A DNA stretch of 30,732 bases, taken from CAG-791 sp003447895. GTDB taxonomy: Bacteria > Bacillota > Clostridia > Lachnospirales > Lachnospiraceae. The stretch covers positions 1 to 30,732 of the forward strand of contig CAMOMX010000018.1 of assembly GCA_946620035.1 (NCBI GenBank), read 5' to 3'. The position numbers were made by a program, and so were the translations under genes. This document shows, one piece after another, positions 7,802-16,968 of the stretch; within the stretch, counting starts at the first letter, position 1, and every line of letters starts with the position of its first letter. The notes under the pieces are model-generated. The model made no database searches, was not told the DNA's origin, and saw only the letters and a program-made list of their open reading frames with translations.

Positions 7802-8452
7802 TTATTTCCTCCATTTTTTGAGTTTCATGCGGATTCTCTGAAGTGCATTGTCCGTCGACTTCTCGTCCCTGTTGAGTACATGCGCGATCTCTACGTACCC
7901 CATTCCGGTGAGATAGAGGTCCAGGACCTGCTTTTCAAAGGGGCTCAGCTCCTTCTCGATCAGTTCCTCGAGCTGCTCGAATTCCTCCCGTCCGATCAGG
8001 TATTCCTCCGGGTTGGAGCTGATATCCGCCTCCAGAAAATCGACAAGTTCCTCTTCGCTCTCCTCTCCGTCCTTCTCCCTCGCCGGGCGGCTCAGGGAGA
8101 TCGCCGTGTTGAGCGGCAGATGCTTCTTTCTTCCCGAGGCCTTGACCGCCGTATAGAGCTGCCTGTTGACGCACAGCTGGGCAAAAGTCCGAAAGCTCAC
8201 ATCTCTCCCGCAGTCATAGTCGCGGACCGCCTTGAAAAGCCCCAGCATTCCCTCCTGGATCAGGTCATCCGAATCTCCGCCGAGGATATACATGGATTTC
8301 GCTTTTCCAAGCACCATGCTCTTATACTTTTCCAGCAAAATATCGATGGCTTCCTTGTCTCCGTCCCTGAGCACGGAGATCAGCTCCTCATCTGAGAGGT
8401 TTTTGTACTTTTCCTTCATCTGTATTTTCGCCTTCTCCCGTATTGACCCCAT
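7802..8452 (-). CDS. sigH: RNA polymerase sigma factor SigH (sporulation/transition phase)
   Basis: A sigma-70 family factor of 216 residues. Region 2 contains GDSDDLIQEGMLGLFKAVRDYD, the core-binding and -10 recognition segment typical of SigH. The C-terminal region 4 helix-turn-helix is in the segment GMGYVEIAHVLNRDEKSTDN. In Firmicutes SigH drives early sporulation and transition-state genes. It sits in the conserved cluster cysS-mrnC-rlmB-sigH, which supports the name. The ATG at 8452 has only GGAA upstream. An ATG at 8419 (MKEKYKN) has GAGAAGG upstream and is a real alternative, but the longer form matches the usual N-terminal length of clostridial SigH. Confidence 0.92.
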   Translation of the reverse strand: MGSIREKAKIQMKEKYKNLSDEELISVLRDGDKEAIDILLEKYKSMVLGKAKSMYILGGDSDDLIQEGMLGLFKAVRDYDCGRDVSFRTFAQLCVNRQLYTAVKASGRKKHLPLNTAISLSRPAREKDGEESEEELVDFLEADISSNPEEYLIGREEFEQLEELIEKELSPFEKQVLDLYLTGMGYVEIAHVLNRDEKSTDNALQRIRMKLKKWRK

Positions 8453-8506
8453 TTCCGGCTTCCGATCCGATACTTACGGTACCCCGGGGTCCTGTCCCGC
8501 AGATTC

Positions 8507-9241
8507 CTACAGGCTTCTCTGCCTTACGATCTCATAGGCCAGAACGCCCATCGCGACTGACGCGTTGAGCGAATCGATGTTTCCCTTCTGTGGGATGGAT
8601 GCGACCATGTCGCATTTTTCCTTGACCAGCCTGCTCACGCCGCTTCCTTCCGCGCCGATCACAAGACCGATCGGGCCCTTTAAGTTCAGCTCAGTCATGG
8701 TCGTCCCGTCCATATCGGCGCAGACAAACCAAAGGCCCTGCTCCGCCAGCTTCTCCATCGTGCGGACAAGGTTGGTCACTTTCACAACGGGCGTGTAATT
8801 GATCGCGCCGGCTGAGGCCTTAGCGACTGTGGCCGTAAGCCCCACCGCCCTGTCCTTGGGAATGATCACGCCATGGGCGCCTGCCATATTGGCCGTTCGA
8901 ATGATCGCGCCAAGGTTGTGGGGATCCTCAATTCCGTCCAAAAGGATGAAGAAGGGGTCCTCCCCTCTCTCCCTGGCCGCCGCAAACAGGTCTTCCAGTT
9001 CGCCGTACGCGTAAGCGGCAATCTCCGCGATCACGCCCTGATGTCTCCCTGTCTCGGACATCTGGTCCAGGCGCTGTTTGGTCACATATTTGACCGGTGT
9101 CCCGTGCTTGGCCGCCTCTTTTCGGACAGTCTGCATCGCGCCCTCCCGGCTTCCGTCCAGCATATACAGTTTATCGATCGTTCTTCCGGAGCGGAATGCC
9201 TCGATCACGGCATTTCTCCCCTCGATCCGGTTCTCACTCAT
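8507..9241 (-). CDS. rlmB: 23S rRNA (guanosine-2'-O-)-methyltransferase RlmB, TrmH family
   Basis: A SpoU/TrmH-type (SPOUT) 2'-O-ribose methyltransferase of 244 residues. A short N-terminal substrate-binding domain (ENRIEGRNAVIEAF) precedes the knotted catalytic domain. Motif 1 is DGIEDPHNLGAIIRTA (Asn and Arg expected to be catalytic), motif 2 is GLVIGAEGSGVSRL, and motif 3 is IDSLNASVAMGVLAYE, which form the SAM-binding knot. By family knowledge it methylates G2251 (E. coli numbering) in the peptidyl-transferase P loop. TAGGAG lies 9 nt upstream of the ATG. It is flanked by mrnC and sigH on the same strand. Confidence 0.93.
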   Translation of the reverse strand: MSENRIEGRNAVIEAFRSGRTIDKLYMLDGSREGAMQTVRKEAAKHGTPVKYVTKQRLDQMSETGRHQGVIAEIAAYAYGELEDLFAAARERGEDPFFILLDGIEDPHNLGAIIRTANMAGAHGVIIPKDRAVGLTATVAKASAGAINYTPVVKVTNLVRTMEKLAEQGLWFVCADMDGTTMTELNLKGPIGLVIGAEGSGVSRLVKEKCDMVASIPQKGNIDSLNASVAMGVLAYEIVRQRSL

Positions 9242-9280
9242 CTTCCACGTCTCCTATAATCTGTTTCCGTATATTTCCTG

Positions 9281-9765
9281 TCAGCTTTCCGTCTTTATCG
9301 TCTCTTCCGGGTCATCCGGCACCGGATCCGGCTTTCGGGGACCCAGCTTCCTCTTCCGGTCCGTCCTTGCGATCCCCTCTCTCAGAAGTTCCATCATCCG
9401 CTCCGTCCTGTCCTGTAAATACAAGTAACCGCACAGGGCTTCCAGTGCGGTTGCTTGCAGATATTCTTCCCAGGAAGAACTCTTTGCGTGATGATAGGGA
9501 TTCGAATTTCTGCCTCTTCGGTAGACCTTCTTCTCCTCCTCGGTCAAAAGATCGTAGATCGCATGGCCAATGGCTGCCTGCTGCTCCGCCCTGACATAGA
9601 ACGTAGACTCATTGTGCAGCTTCTCCGCCTGCCTGTTTCCCTTGGAAACGAGGATCGTCCTGATCACAAGCGAGTAGACCGCATCCCCCAGAAACGCCAG
9701 CGTCCCGGGGGAATAGGTCCTGATATCCACTTCCTCGTGAGGAAACTCCCTTAAGATCAGGCTTC

Positions 9766-9781
<16 letters not shown>
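9281..9781 (-). CDS. mrnC: Mini-ribonuclease III (23S rRNA maturation)
   Basis: A dimeric RNase III catalytic domain without the dsRNA-binding domain, 166 residues. SPGTLAFLGDAVYSLVIR holds the signature acidic residues. A second conserved stretch (SSSWEEYLQATALEALCGYLYL) supplies the other acidic residues of the active site. By family knowledge it trims the ends of 23S precursor rRNA. The last roughly 25 residues form a charged Pro-rich tail beyond the usual domain. Its ATG overlaps the end of cysS by 16 nt, which implies translational coupling, as is common in this cluster. Confidence 0.92.
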
Positions 9782-11181
<1,400 letters not shown>

Positions 11182-11243
11182 GGTATTCCTCACTTTAAAG
11201 AATGATCATCAGTAATTGGCAGACGTCGGGCTCCCGCCCCGGT

Positions 11244-11783
11244 TTATTTCCGCGCCGGACAGCCTGCGCAGCCTCCGTCGGTGCTGAATGCTGTCCTCGC
11301 TTCCAGATCCATCGGGGAGGTGATCAGCGCGACGGCCTGTGCGGAAATTCCCTCTCCGCGGCCTGTAAAGCCCAGCCACTCTTCCGTGGTGGCCTTTACG
11401 CTCACCTGAGAGAGATCGATCTGCAGCGCCTCCGCGATATTTTGACGCATCGTGTCGATATAGGGCCTCATCTTGGGGGCCTGCGCGATGATCGTCGCAT
11501 CGACGTTCTCAATGAGAAAGTAGTGTTCCTCCAGGATCCTTCTCACTTCTCTCATCAGCATCAGGGAATCCGCGCCCTTGTATTTCTCGTCCGTGTCCGG
11601 GAAATGCTTCCCGATATCTCCCAGCGCCGCCGCGCCCAAAAGCGCGTCCATAATTGCGTGCACCAGAACGTCCGCGTCCGAGTGGCCTAAAAGACCCTTC
11701 TCATAGGGGATCTCCACGCCGCCCATGATCAGTTTGCGCCCCTCCACGAGCTTATGTACATCATATCCTGTTCCGATTCGCAT
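11244..11783 (-). CDS. ispF: 2-C-methyl-D-erythritol 2,4-cyclodiphosphate synthase
   Basis: MEP-pathway enzyme that converts CDP-methylerythritol 2-phosphate to the cyclodiphosphate during isoprenoid synthesis. It opens with MRIGTGYDVHKL, giving metal ligands Asp8 and His10. His42 is in HSDADVLVHAIMDAL, and the domain closes with KATTEEWLGFTGRGEGI. The start is the ATG preceded by GGAGG at 5 nt. The reading frame stays open for 60 more codons upstream, but that part runs through the promoter and a tandem repeat and should not be translated. The protein is 179 residues. The usual enzyme is about 157-160, and the extra C-terminal tail ends in GGCAGCPARK with a CxxC pair. It is the first gene of the operon leading to sigH. 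Confidence 0.93.
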   Translation of the reverse strand: MRIGTGYDVHKLVEGRKLIMGGVEIPYEKGLLGHSDADVLVHAIMDALLGAAALGDIGKHFPDTDEKYKGADSLMLMREVRRILEEHYFLIENVDATIIAQAPKMRPYIDTMRQNIAEALQIDLSQVSVKATTEEWLGFTGRGEGISAQAVALITSPMDLEARTAFSTDGGCAGCPARK

Positions 11784-11841
11784 TGTAACCTCCATGCCGA
11801 AGCGCTCTTCGTTTTCCCGTTTCGTTCTGTTACGGCATATT

Positions 11842-11870
11842 ATTATATCATTCCGATTCCCAAGCGTCCA
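11842..11870 (-). promoter_or_regulatory. Promoter of the ispF-cysS-mrnC-rlmB-sigH operon
   Basis: On the minus strand TGGACG (-35, 11865-11870), a 17-nt spacer and a perfect TATAAT (-10, 11842-11847) predict transcription from near 11835. That leaves a leader of about 50 nt before the ispF ATG. It is the clearest promoter between the hydrogenase terminator and ispF. Confidence 0.6.
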
Positions 11871-11912
11871 CATACAATGCCAAAAAGAGCCGGCACCTTG
11901 CGGCAAAAAAGA

Positions 11913-11966
11913 GAGAAAACCGGCATTCGGCCACAAAAAGAGAAAACCGGCATTCGGCCACAAAAA
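11913..11966. repeat. 27-bp tandem repeat, two exact copies
   Basis: Two exact copies of a 27-nt unit (11913-11939, 11940-11966), each with the core CCGGCATTCGGCCACAAAAA. They lie between the hydrogenase terminator and the ispF operon promoter. A decayed third unit can be seen at about 11881-11910 (CCGGCACCTTGCGGCAAAAAA). The last unit ends in the A tract that forms the terminator's T run, so the array may have grown by slippage or duplication beside the terminator. Confidence 0.8.
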
Positions 11967-11988
11967 AGCCGGCGCTTTCCGCGCCGGC
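11962..11988 (-). terminator. Intrinsic terminator of the [FeFe] hydrogenase gene
   Basis: On the minus strand GCCGGCGC and GCGCCGGC form a perfect 8-bp G/C stem with loop GGAAA, followed by TTTTTT. It lies about 40 nt past the hydrogenase stop codon and insulates the ispF operon promoter. Confidence 0.85.
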
Positions 11989-12026
11989 TTTCTCTCATCA
12001 GGCTTGTCTCATTCCCGCGTAAGGAA

Positions 12027-13529
12027 TCAGCCGTTAATCTCCACTTTGCAGGTCTCATCCATGTGTCCGTCACGATACATGGAGAACTTGTCCATAGGAT
12101 AATTCTTGAGGTTGTCGAGGACCTTGCGGCCATCCGCTTTCTTGAGGAGTCCTTCTCTCGCTCTCTTGATTTCCATCTCTGTCTTGTGCTTGGAAGGTCC
12201 GCCAACGCAGCCGCCTTCGCAGATCATGCCTTCGACGAAGTCCTCTTTGAGGCGGTTTGCCTTGAGCATCGTGAGCGTAGTCTTGCACTCCAGACCGCCG
12301 GCGACCTTGACATAAGTGATATTGGAAGTGTCCTGTCCTCTCTCGTGCATGCACTCGAGAACAGCATCCGCGACACCACCGGAAGTAGCGAAGCGTTTGC
12401 CCCAGATCGAGGACTCCTGATAGGAGTTGTCGTCCGCGGTAACTTCGACTCCCTTGGAGCGCATAAGGGCACGGAACTCACCGTATGTGATCACGTAATC
12501 CGCGTTACCCGGGATCGACTTGTCTGCCGCCTCGGATTTCTTGGCGATGCAGGGTCCGAGGAAGACTGTGACGCAGCCCGGACGGGTAGCCTTGAGATAT
12601 CGGGAGATCGCACACATAGGGGAGACAGTCTGAGATACATTCTCTTCATACTGCTTCGGGAAGTGCTTCTTGATCATGTTCATGAAAGCGGGGCAGCAGG
12701 AAGTAGTCATCTTCTTGCCCTCTTCCTTCGCTTCAAACCACTCCATGGACTCATACGCTGCCGTCATATCGCCGCCGAGTCCGACTTCCACCATATCCGC
12801 GAATCCCATCTTGAGGAAAGCTTCCTTGATGGACTTCATCGTGATATCGCCGCCGAACTGACCCTCTGTCGCGGGCGCGACCATAGCGATCACTTCCTTG
12901 CCGGCGCGGATGTCATTGATAATATCGACCAGATAGGTCTTGGAGCCGATCGCTCCGAAAGGACAGGAGTGGATGCAGTGACCGCACTGGATGCACTTGT
13001 TCTCATCGATCACACAGATACCATGGTCATCATAGGTGATCGCACCGACAGGGCAGGCCTTCTTGCAGGGACGCACCAGGTGCGCGATCGCGCCGTAAGG
13101 GCAGGCCTTTGCGCACATGCCACACTCTTTGCACTTATTGGGATCGATGTGAGTTCTTCTCTCACCGATGGAAATCGCGCCAAACTTACAGGAATTGATA
13201 CAGGCTTTTCCCATGCACAGACGGCAGTTGTCTGTAACTGTATATGCGGAAAGGGGACATTCTTCACAGGCAGGACGAATGACCTGAACAATATTCTCGG
13301 ACTGGGAAATGCCGTCAGGACACTGTGCCAGGGAGAGGCGGATCCTCTGTTTGACCAGTTCTCTCTCTTTGTAGACACAGCAGCGATACGTGGCCATAGG
13401 ACCGGGGATAATCTCATAGATCAGTTTTTCCTTGTGCTCTTCGTCCAGCTTTCCTTCCCAGGCAAGCTTAGCTGTCTCTTCCATAATTTTGTGCTTCAGA
13501 CGCACGAGCGTAGCATCATTTGTTACCAT
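12027..13529 (-). CDS. Monomeric [FeFe] hydrogenase with ferredoxin domain (group B-like)
   Basis: A 500-residue protein. The N-terminal half carries a Cys-rich iron-sulphur region, with CxxCxxCxxxCP motifs at about 133-143 and 179-189 and more Cys at about 102-114 and 155-159. The C-terminal H-cluster domain shows all three signatures: TSCCPAF (about 277), FLGPCIAKKSEA (Cys about 327) and EGMICEGGCVGGP (Cys about 437 and 441). These are the ligands of the [4Fe-4S]-[2Fe] catalytic centre. The P1 variant TSCCPAF, with GPC rather than MPC, fits the less-studied group B enzymes of clostridia. It should couple ferredoxin to H2 production, uptake or sensing in the cytoplasm. GGAG precedes the ATG. 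It is transcribed alone. Confidence 0.88.
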   Translation of the reverse strand: MVTNDATLVRLKHKIMEETAKLAWEGKLDEEHKEKLIYEIIPGPMATYRCCVYKERELVKQRIRLSLAQCPDGISQSENIVQVIRPACEECPLSAYTVTDNCRLCMGKACINSCKFGAISIGERRTHIDPNKCKECGMCAKACPYGAIAHLVRPCKKACPVGAITYDDHGICVIDENKCIQCGHCIHSCPFGAIGSKTYLVDIINDIRAGKEVIAMVAPATEGQFGGDITMKSIKEAFLKMGFADMVEVGLGGDMTAAYESMEWFEAKEEGKKMTTSCCPAFMNMIKKHFPKQYEENVSQTVSPMCAISRYLKATRPGCVTVFLGPCIAKKSEAADKSIPGNADYVITYGEFRALMRSKGVEVTADDNSYQESSIWGKRFATSGGVADAVLECMHERGQDTSNITYVKVAGGLECKTTLTMLKANRLKEDFVEGMICEGGCVGGPSKHKTEMEIKRAREGLLKKADGRKVLDNLKNYPMDKFSMYRDGHMDETCKVEING

Positions 13530-13724
13530 ATGTTACTCCTTTCAGCATGTGTGAGTAATATTTTGACAGCGAATTCAGGATGTTCAGAGCGCCTGTGACC
13601 GCCACTCGCACAATACGGCACATTAACACTCTGTTACTTTTTTGTCTATTGATATTGTACCAAAAGACACGCCGTTTTTATAGAACTTTTATGACTTCTT
13701 CACACATTTTATACCGAACCCCAT

Positions 13725-13730
13725 TATAAT
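13725..13730 (+). promoter_or_regulatory. -10 element upstream of the DJ-1 gene
   Basis: A perfect TATAAT lies in the 320-nt divergent gap (13530-13849) between the hydrogenase and the DJ-1 gene. The nearest -35-like hexamer, TTCACA (13699-13704), is 20 nt away, so the -35 is poor. Transcription near 13737 would give a leader of about 113 nt. The rest of the gap holds no gene that I can support; the minus-strand promoter for the hydrogenase must also lie here but has no clear consensus. Confidence 0.45.
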
Positions 13731-13849
13731 ATAAGCAGATGAGATCTGTACAGAAAGATTCTGTGCAGGACCGGTTCGGGACTGTTTTTTGCCTTTTAAG
13801 GCAGATGCCCCTGCAGTCCTTCATTTCACATTCAATAAGGAGATCTATC

Positions 13850-14428
13850 ATGTCAGACAATACAAACCCCTGTAAAGTCGCCCTTTTTCTGGCAAACGGT
13901 TGCGAGACGATCGAGGCCCTCACGGTGGCGGATACCCTCTTCCGCGCGGGAATTCCCTGCACAAAGGTATCCATTAACCCCACTCCCGTTGTGGTGACCT
14001 CGCACAATGTGACCGTCGTCGCCGATACCACGATCGACCATCTGGACTTTGAAGACTACGACATGCTGGTCCTTCCGGGCGGCATTCCGGGAACCCCCAA
14101 TCTCAAGGCCTGCCGGCCGCTCATGGAGCAGGTCGTTCGCTTCCACAAAGAAGGCCGGATGATCGCGGCGATCTGCGCGGCTCCCTCCATCTTCGCGGAG
14201 CTTGGTCTTTTAAAGGGCGTCCGCTCCACCTGTAATCCCGGCTTTGAGCAGGTTTTGATCGACAACGGCGCAGATCTTGTGCGCGAGAATGCAGTGACAA
14301 CAGGAAATATCATCACCAGCCGCGCGATGGGAACTGCGATCCCCTTCGCCCTTGCGATCGTAGAACACTATCAAGGCAGGGAGAAGGCAGATGCCCTGGG
14401 CCGCAGCATCCTCTACTATCAGGATTAA
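13850..14428 (+). CDS. DJ-1/PfpI family protein
   Basis: A cytoplasmic protein of 192 residues with the class I glutamine amidotransferase-like fold. NGCETIEALTVADTLFRAG carries the conserved Glu (about 19). IAAICAAPSIFAELGLLKG carries the nucleophilic Cys109 in the elbow, and VLPGGIPGTPNL the usual glycine-rich turn. This pattern matches the DJ-1 (YajL/ThiJ) branch, whose members are linked to oxidative-stress protection and deglycase-type activities. The substrate here is unknown. The ATG has AAGGAG 7 nt upstream. A longer frame from 13739 lacks this site. A CBS-domain gene follows 56 nt downstream. Confidence 0.9.
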   Translation: MSDNTNPCKVALFLANGCETIEALTVADTLFRAGIPCTKVSINPTPVVVTSHNVTVVADTTIDHLDFEDYDMLVLPGGIPGTPNLKACRPLMEQVVRFHKEGRMIAAICAAPSIFAELGLLKGVRSTCNPGFEQVLIDNGADLVRENAVTTGNIITSRAMGTAIPFALAIVEHYQGREKADALGRSILYYQD

Positions 14429-14484
14429 AAAGGCCCCTCTCAACCAGATCGTATCAGAAATGATAGGATAAGAAAGGACAGTCT

Positions 14485-14898
14485 ATGAACATTCTCTTTT
14501 TTCTGACTCCCAAAGTTGATGTCGGATATGTCTACAGCTCTGACACCATCGGAGTAGCCATTGAAAAGATGCTGAAGTACCGCTTCACAACCGTTCCCGT
14601 ACTCAATGAGCTGACAGGCCGCTACGAAGGCACGCTCGCCAACGACGACCTTCTCCGGGAACTCTGCAGGAATCCTTCCATCACAGTTGCTTCCGTCGCC
14701 GACAGGCCGCTGACATCACTGCCGCGAAGGCGCGACTACATCGCGGTGTGCGCGAACGCCAACATGGAAGATCTGTTAAGAAGCGCCTTGTCTCAGAATT
14801 TCGTCCCTGTCGTGGACGACACGGGCGCCTTTATCGGAATCATTACGAGAAGCGAGGTCATCAAGTACCTGAAGGAGCACATGATTCCTGAGCGATAA
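14485..14898 (+). CDS. CBS-domain pair protein
   Basis: A stand-alone tandem CBS protein of 137 residues. CBS1 spans about 14-62 (YRFTTVPVLNELTGRYEGTL) and CBS2 about 70-133 (NFVPVVDDTGAFIGIITRSE). Such pairs bind adenine nucleotides or SAM and act as energy or ligand sensors, often through a partner protein. No effector domain is fused here, so the partner is unknown. AAAGGA lies 6 nt upstream of the ATG. It follows the DJ-1 gene and precedes a strong terminator, so the two genes probably form one transcription unit. Confidence 0.88.
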   Translation: MNILFFLTPKVDVGYVYSSDTIGVAIEKMLKYRFTTVPVLNELTGRYEGTLANDDLLRELCRNPSITVASVADRPLTSLPRRRDYIAVCANANMEDLLRSALSQNFVPVVDDTGAFIGIITRSEVIKYLKEHMIPER

Positions 14899-14911
14899 GC
14901 ATAGAAAGTAG

Positions 14912-14952
14912 GGCTGCCGCACTAAGTAATTCTTAGTGGCGACAGCCGATTT
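14912..14952 (+). terminator. Terminator after the CBS gene
   Basis: The arms GGCTGCCGCACTAAG and CTTAGTGGCGACAGCC form a long stem (about 14 bp with one bulge and one wobble) around TAATT, followed by GATTTTC. It lies 13 nt past the stop codon of the CBS gene. Confidence 0.8.
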
Positions 14953-15023
14953 TCAATGAGTTTTATAAGGGGCACGCCACACGAGCGCAGCTATTCACTG
15001 TCCCGCTTTGTCATGCTCCCTTT

Positions 15024-15776
15024 TTATTCAATTGCTTCATCGAGCAGCGCCCGGTACGCATTGGCAAGCCCGATCCGGTCCGTGAGTTCCGACGCCATGA
15101 AGCACTCGGCGCAGAATTCGTAGAGGTTCTCGAACCCGTCCCTGCAGCCGGCATAGAGCTTTTTGATCTTTTTGCTCTTTACCGCGCCGCTCTCCTCCGA
15201 GAGCATGTGGCCGATCTCGTGGATCGTCAGCCTCCGGATGCTCTGTGTGTTTTCCAACATCCGGATTGCCTGCACATCGGCAAAATACGGATGCGTCACA
15301 GGCAGCAGATTCTCCGCGCAGGCCTCAATCCCCAGTTCTTCTCTGATCTTTCCGTCGATCTCCGGCCAGGGCACCCCCTGCGCCAGCATCTGCGACTGAA
15401 GGAAGGCAGCTCTTTCCGGAAGGGACCTGAACCGGTCATAGTATCTGAGGATCTCCGCGATCTCTTCCCGGTCCGCTTCGCAGCGCATCCGCCCTGCCCT
15501 CACATGGTTATAGGAGATCGTGAGAAGCTGCGCATTGTAGACCGCATTGTCTCCGGACTCCTCGAAAACGCCGTACTTGGGGCCTTCCGCGGGGTCGCCC
15601 TCCTCCATGCCAAAATCCCACACACCGTAGATCTTTAAAGGCGGGTAGCGCTCCTGATAATCCATGATCAGTGATGCGATATACTGCTGCTTCTCTTCGC
15701 TCAACCCTCCCACGGAAGGGTCTGTGAAGTAAAAATCAGTGCTGCCGCCTCCCTCGCACTTCCTTCTGAACTGCAT
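15024..15776 (-). CDS. Putative HExxH zinc metalloprotein coupled to the purine operon
   Basis: A 250-residue soluble protein with no signal peptide. I do not recognise the family by name. It carries TIHEIGHMLSE (HEIGH at 186-190), a zinc metallopeptidase signature. About 34 residues later comes YEFCAECF (Glu224), placed as the third zinc ligand in the gluzincin arrangement, as seen in several phage and clostridial hypothetical metallopeptidases. The first roughly 170 residues have no motif that I can name. The start chosen overlaps the stop codon of the AICAR formyltransferase gene as TGATG, implying translation by re-initiation. An upstream in-frame GTG at 15809 is possible but has no better RBS. 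It is the third gene of the purine operon, and its role there is unknown. Confidence 0.75.
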   Translation of the reverse strand: MQFRRKCEGGGSTDFYFTDPSVGGLSEEKQQYIASLIMDYQERYPPLKIYGVWDFGMEEGDPAEGPKYGVFEESGDNAVYNAQLLTISYNHVRAGRMRCEADREEIAEILRYYDRFRSLPERAAFLQSQMLAQGVPWPEIDGKIREELGIEACAENLLPVTHPYFADVQAIRMLENTQSIRRLTIHEIGHMLSEESGAVKSKKIKKLYAGCRDGFENLYEFCAECFMASELTDRIGLANAYRALLDEAIE

Positions 15777-16954
15777 CAGTGATGGAAGAGACGGATTCCC
15801 GTAAAGCACATGACCATGTTGTGGTCATTGCAGGCCTCGATGACATTGTCATCTCTGACACTTCCGCCGGGCTGCGCGACATACTTCACGCCGCTTCGGA
15901 AAGCTCTCTCGATGTTGTCACCGAAGGGGAAGAAGGCGTCGGAGCCGAGTGTGACGTCTGTATTTTTGTCCAGCCAGGCTCTCTTTTCTTCCGCGGTAAA
16001 GACCGGAGGCTTCTCGGTAAACAGTGCCTCCCACTTTCCGTCCGCGAGAACATCCATGTAGTCCTCGCCCATATAGAGGTCGATCGCGTTATCTCTGTCC
16101 GCCCTGCGGATTCCCTCCTTGAAGGGAAGGCCGAGCACCTGGGGAGACTGGCGCAGAAACCAGTTGTCCGCCTTGCTGCCGGCAAGTCTTGTGCAGTGAA
16201 TTCTGGACTGCTGTCCGGCGCCGATTCCGATCGCCTGTCCGCCCTTTACATAGCAGACAGAGTTGGACTGTGTATATTTGAGCGTGATGAGGGCGATCGC
16301 CATATCGTCGCGTGCCGCCTGAGGAAGCTCCTTGTTCTCTGTTACGATATTGGCAAACAGAGCGTCGTCGATCACGAGCTCATTTCTTCCCTGCTCAAAG
16401 GTCACGCCGAACACCTGCTTCTTCTCAAGCGCCGCGGGCTTGTAATCAGGGTTGATCTTGAGGACACAGTAATTGCCCTTCTTCTTTTTCTTAAGGATCT
16501 CGAGCGCTTCGGGCTCATAGTCGGGAGCGATGATTCCGTCCGATACCTCTCTGGACACCAGTTTAGCGGTGCAGACATCACATGTGTCGGAGAGAGAGAT
16601 GAAATCGCCGAAGGAAGACATTCTGTCAGCTCCGCGCGCGCGGGCGTAAGCGCTTCCCATAGGAGTGAGTTCTCCCATATCCTCGACCCAGTAGATCTTC
16701 TTCTCCACATCCGTAAGCGGGAGTCCGATCGCCGCGCCTGCGGGGGATACATGCTTGAAGGAAGTGGCCGCGACCTTGCCGGTCGCCTTCTTGAGCTCAC
16801 TCACCAGCTGCCAGCCGTTAAAGGCATCCAGAAGGTTAATATAGCCGGGTCTTCCGCAGAGGACTTCGATGGGAAGATCGGACCCGTCTTCCATATAAAT
16901 GCGGGAAGGCTTCTGATTGGGATTACATCCGTACTTGAGTTGCATTTCTTTCAT
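15776..16954 (-). CDS. Stand-alone AICAR formyltransferase (PurH C-terminal-type)
   Basis: A cytoplasmic purine enzyme of 392 residues that formylates AICAR to FAICAR using 10-formyl-THF. It corresponds to the transformylase half of bifunctional PurH and lacks the IMP cyclohydrolase half. ATSFKHVSPAGAAIG carries the catalytic Lys67-His68 pair. GGQAIGIGAGQQSRIHCTR and TLGSDAFFPFGDNIERA match conserved folate/AICAR-site blocks. The missing cyclohydrolase is supplied by the gene just upstream (14-nt gap), which resembles PurO. GAAGGAG lies 6 nt before the ATG. The stop codon overlaps the start of the HExxH gene. Confidence 0.92.
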   Translation of the reverse strand: MKEMQLKYGCNPNQKPSRIYMEDGSDLPIEVLCGRPGYINLLDAFNGWQLVSELKKATGKVAATSFKHVSPAGAAIGLPLTDVEKKIYWVEDMGELTPMGSAYARARGADRMSSFGDFISLSDTCDVCTAKLVSREVSDGIIAPDYEPEALEILKKKKKGNYCVLKINPDYKPAALEKKQVFGVTFEQGRNELVIDDALFANIVTENKELPQAARDDMAIALITLKYTQSNSVCYVKGGQAIGIGAGQQSRIHCTRLAGSKADNWFLRQSPQVLGLPFKEGIRRADRDNAIDLYMGEDYMDVLADGKWEALFTEKPPVFTAEEKRAWLDKNTDVTLGSDAFFPFGDNIERAFRSGVKYVAQPGGSVRDDNVIEACNDHNMVMCFTGIRLFHH

Positions 16955-16968
16955 GGCGGTCTCCTTCT

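Noticed and set aside
11784..11963. N-terminal extension of IspF with WPNAGFL repeats
   Set aside because: The extension lies over the operon promoter and the 27-bp tandem repeat. The normal IspF start (MRIGTGYDVH) has a good GGAGG.
11913..11966. Possible CRISPR-like repeat
   Set aside because: The units abut without spacers and only two exact copies exist, so it is a simple tandem duplication.
11754..13598. Long plus-strand frame (614 codons) opposite the hydrogenase
   Set aside because: No ribosome binding site or domain; it lies antisense to a clearly real [FeFe] hydrogenase and runs through a terminator and a repeat.
13739..13849. N-terminal extension of the DJ-1 protein
   Set aside because: No RBS, begins at the expected transcription start, and the conserved fold starts at the ATG with AAGGAG (13850).
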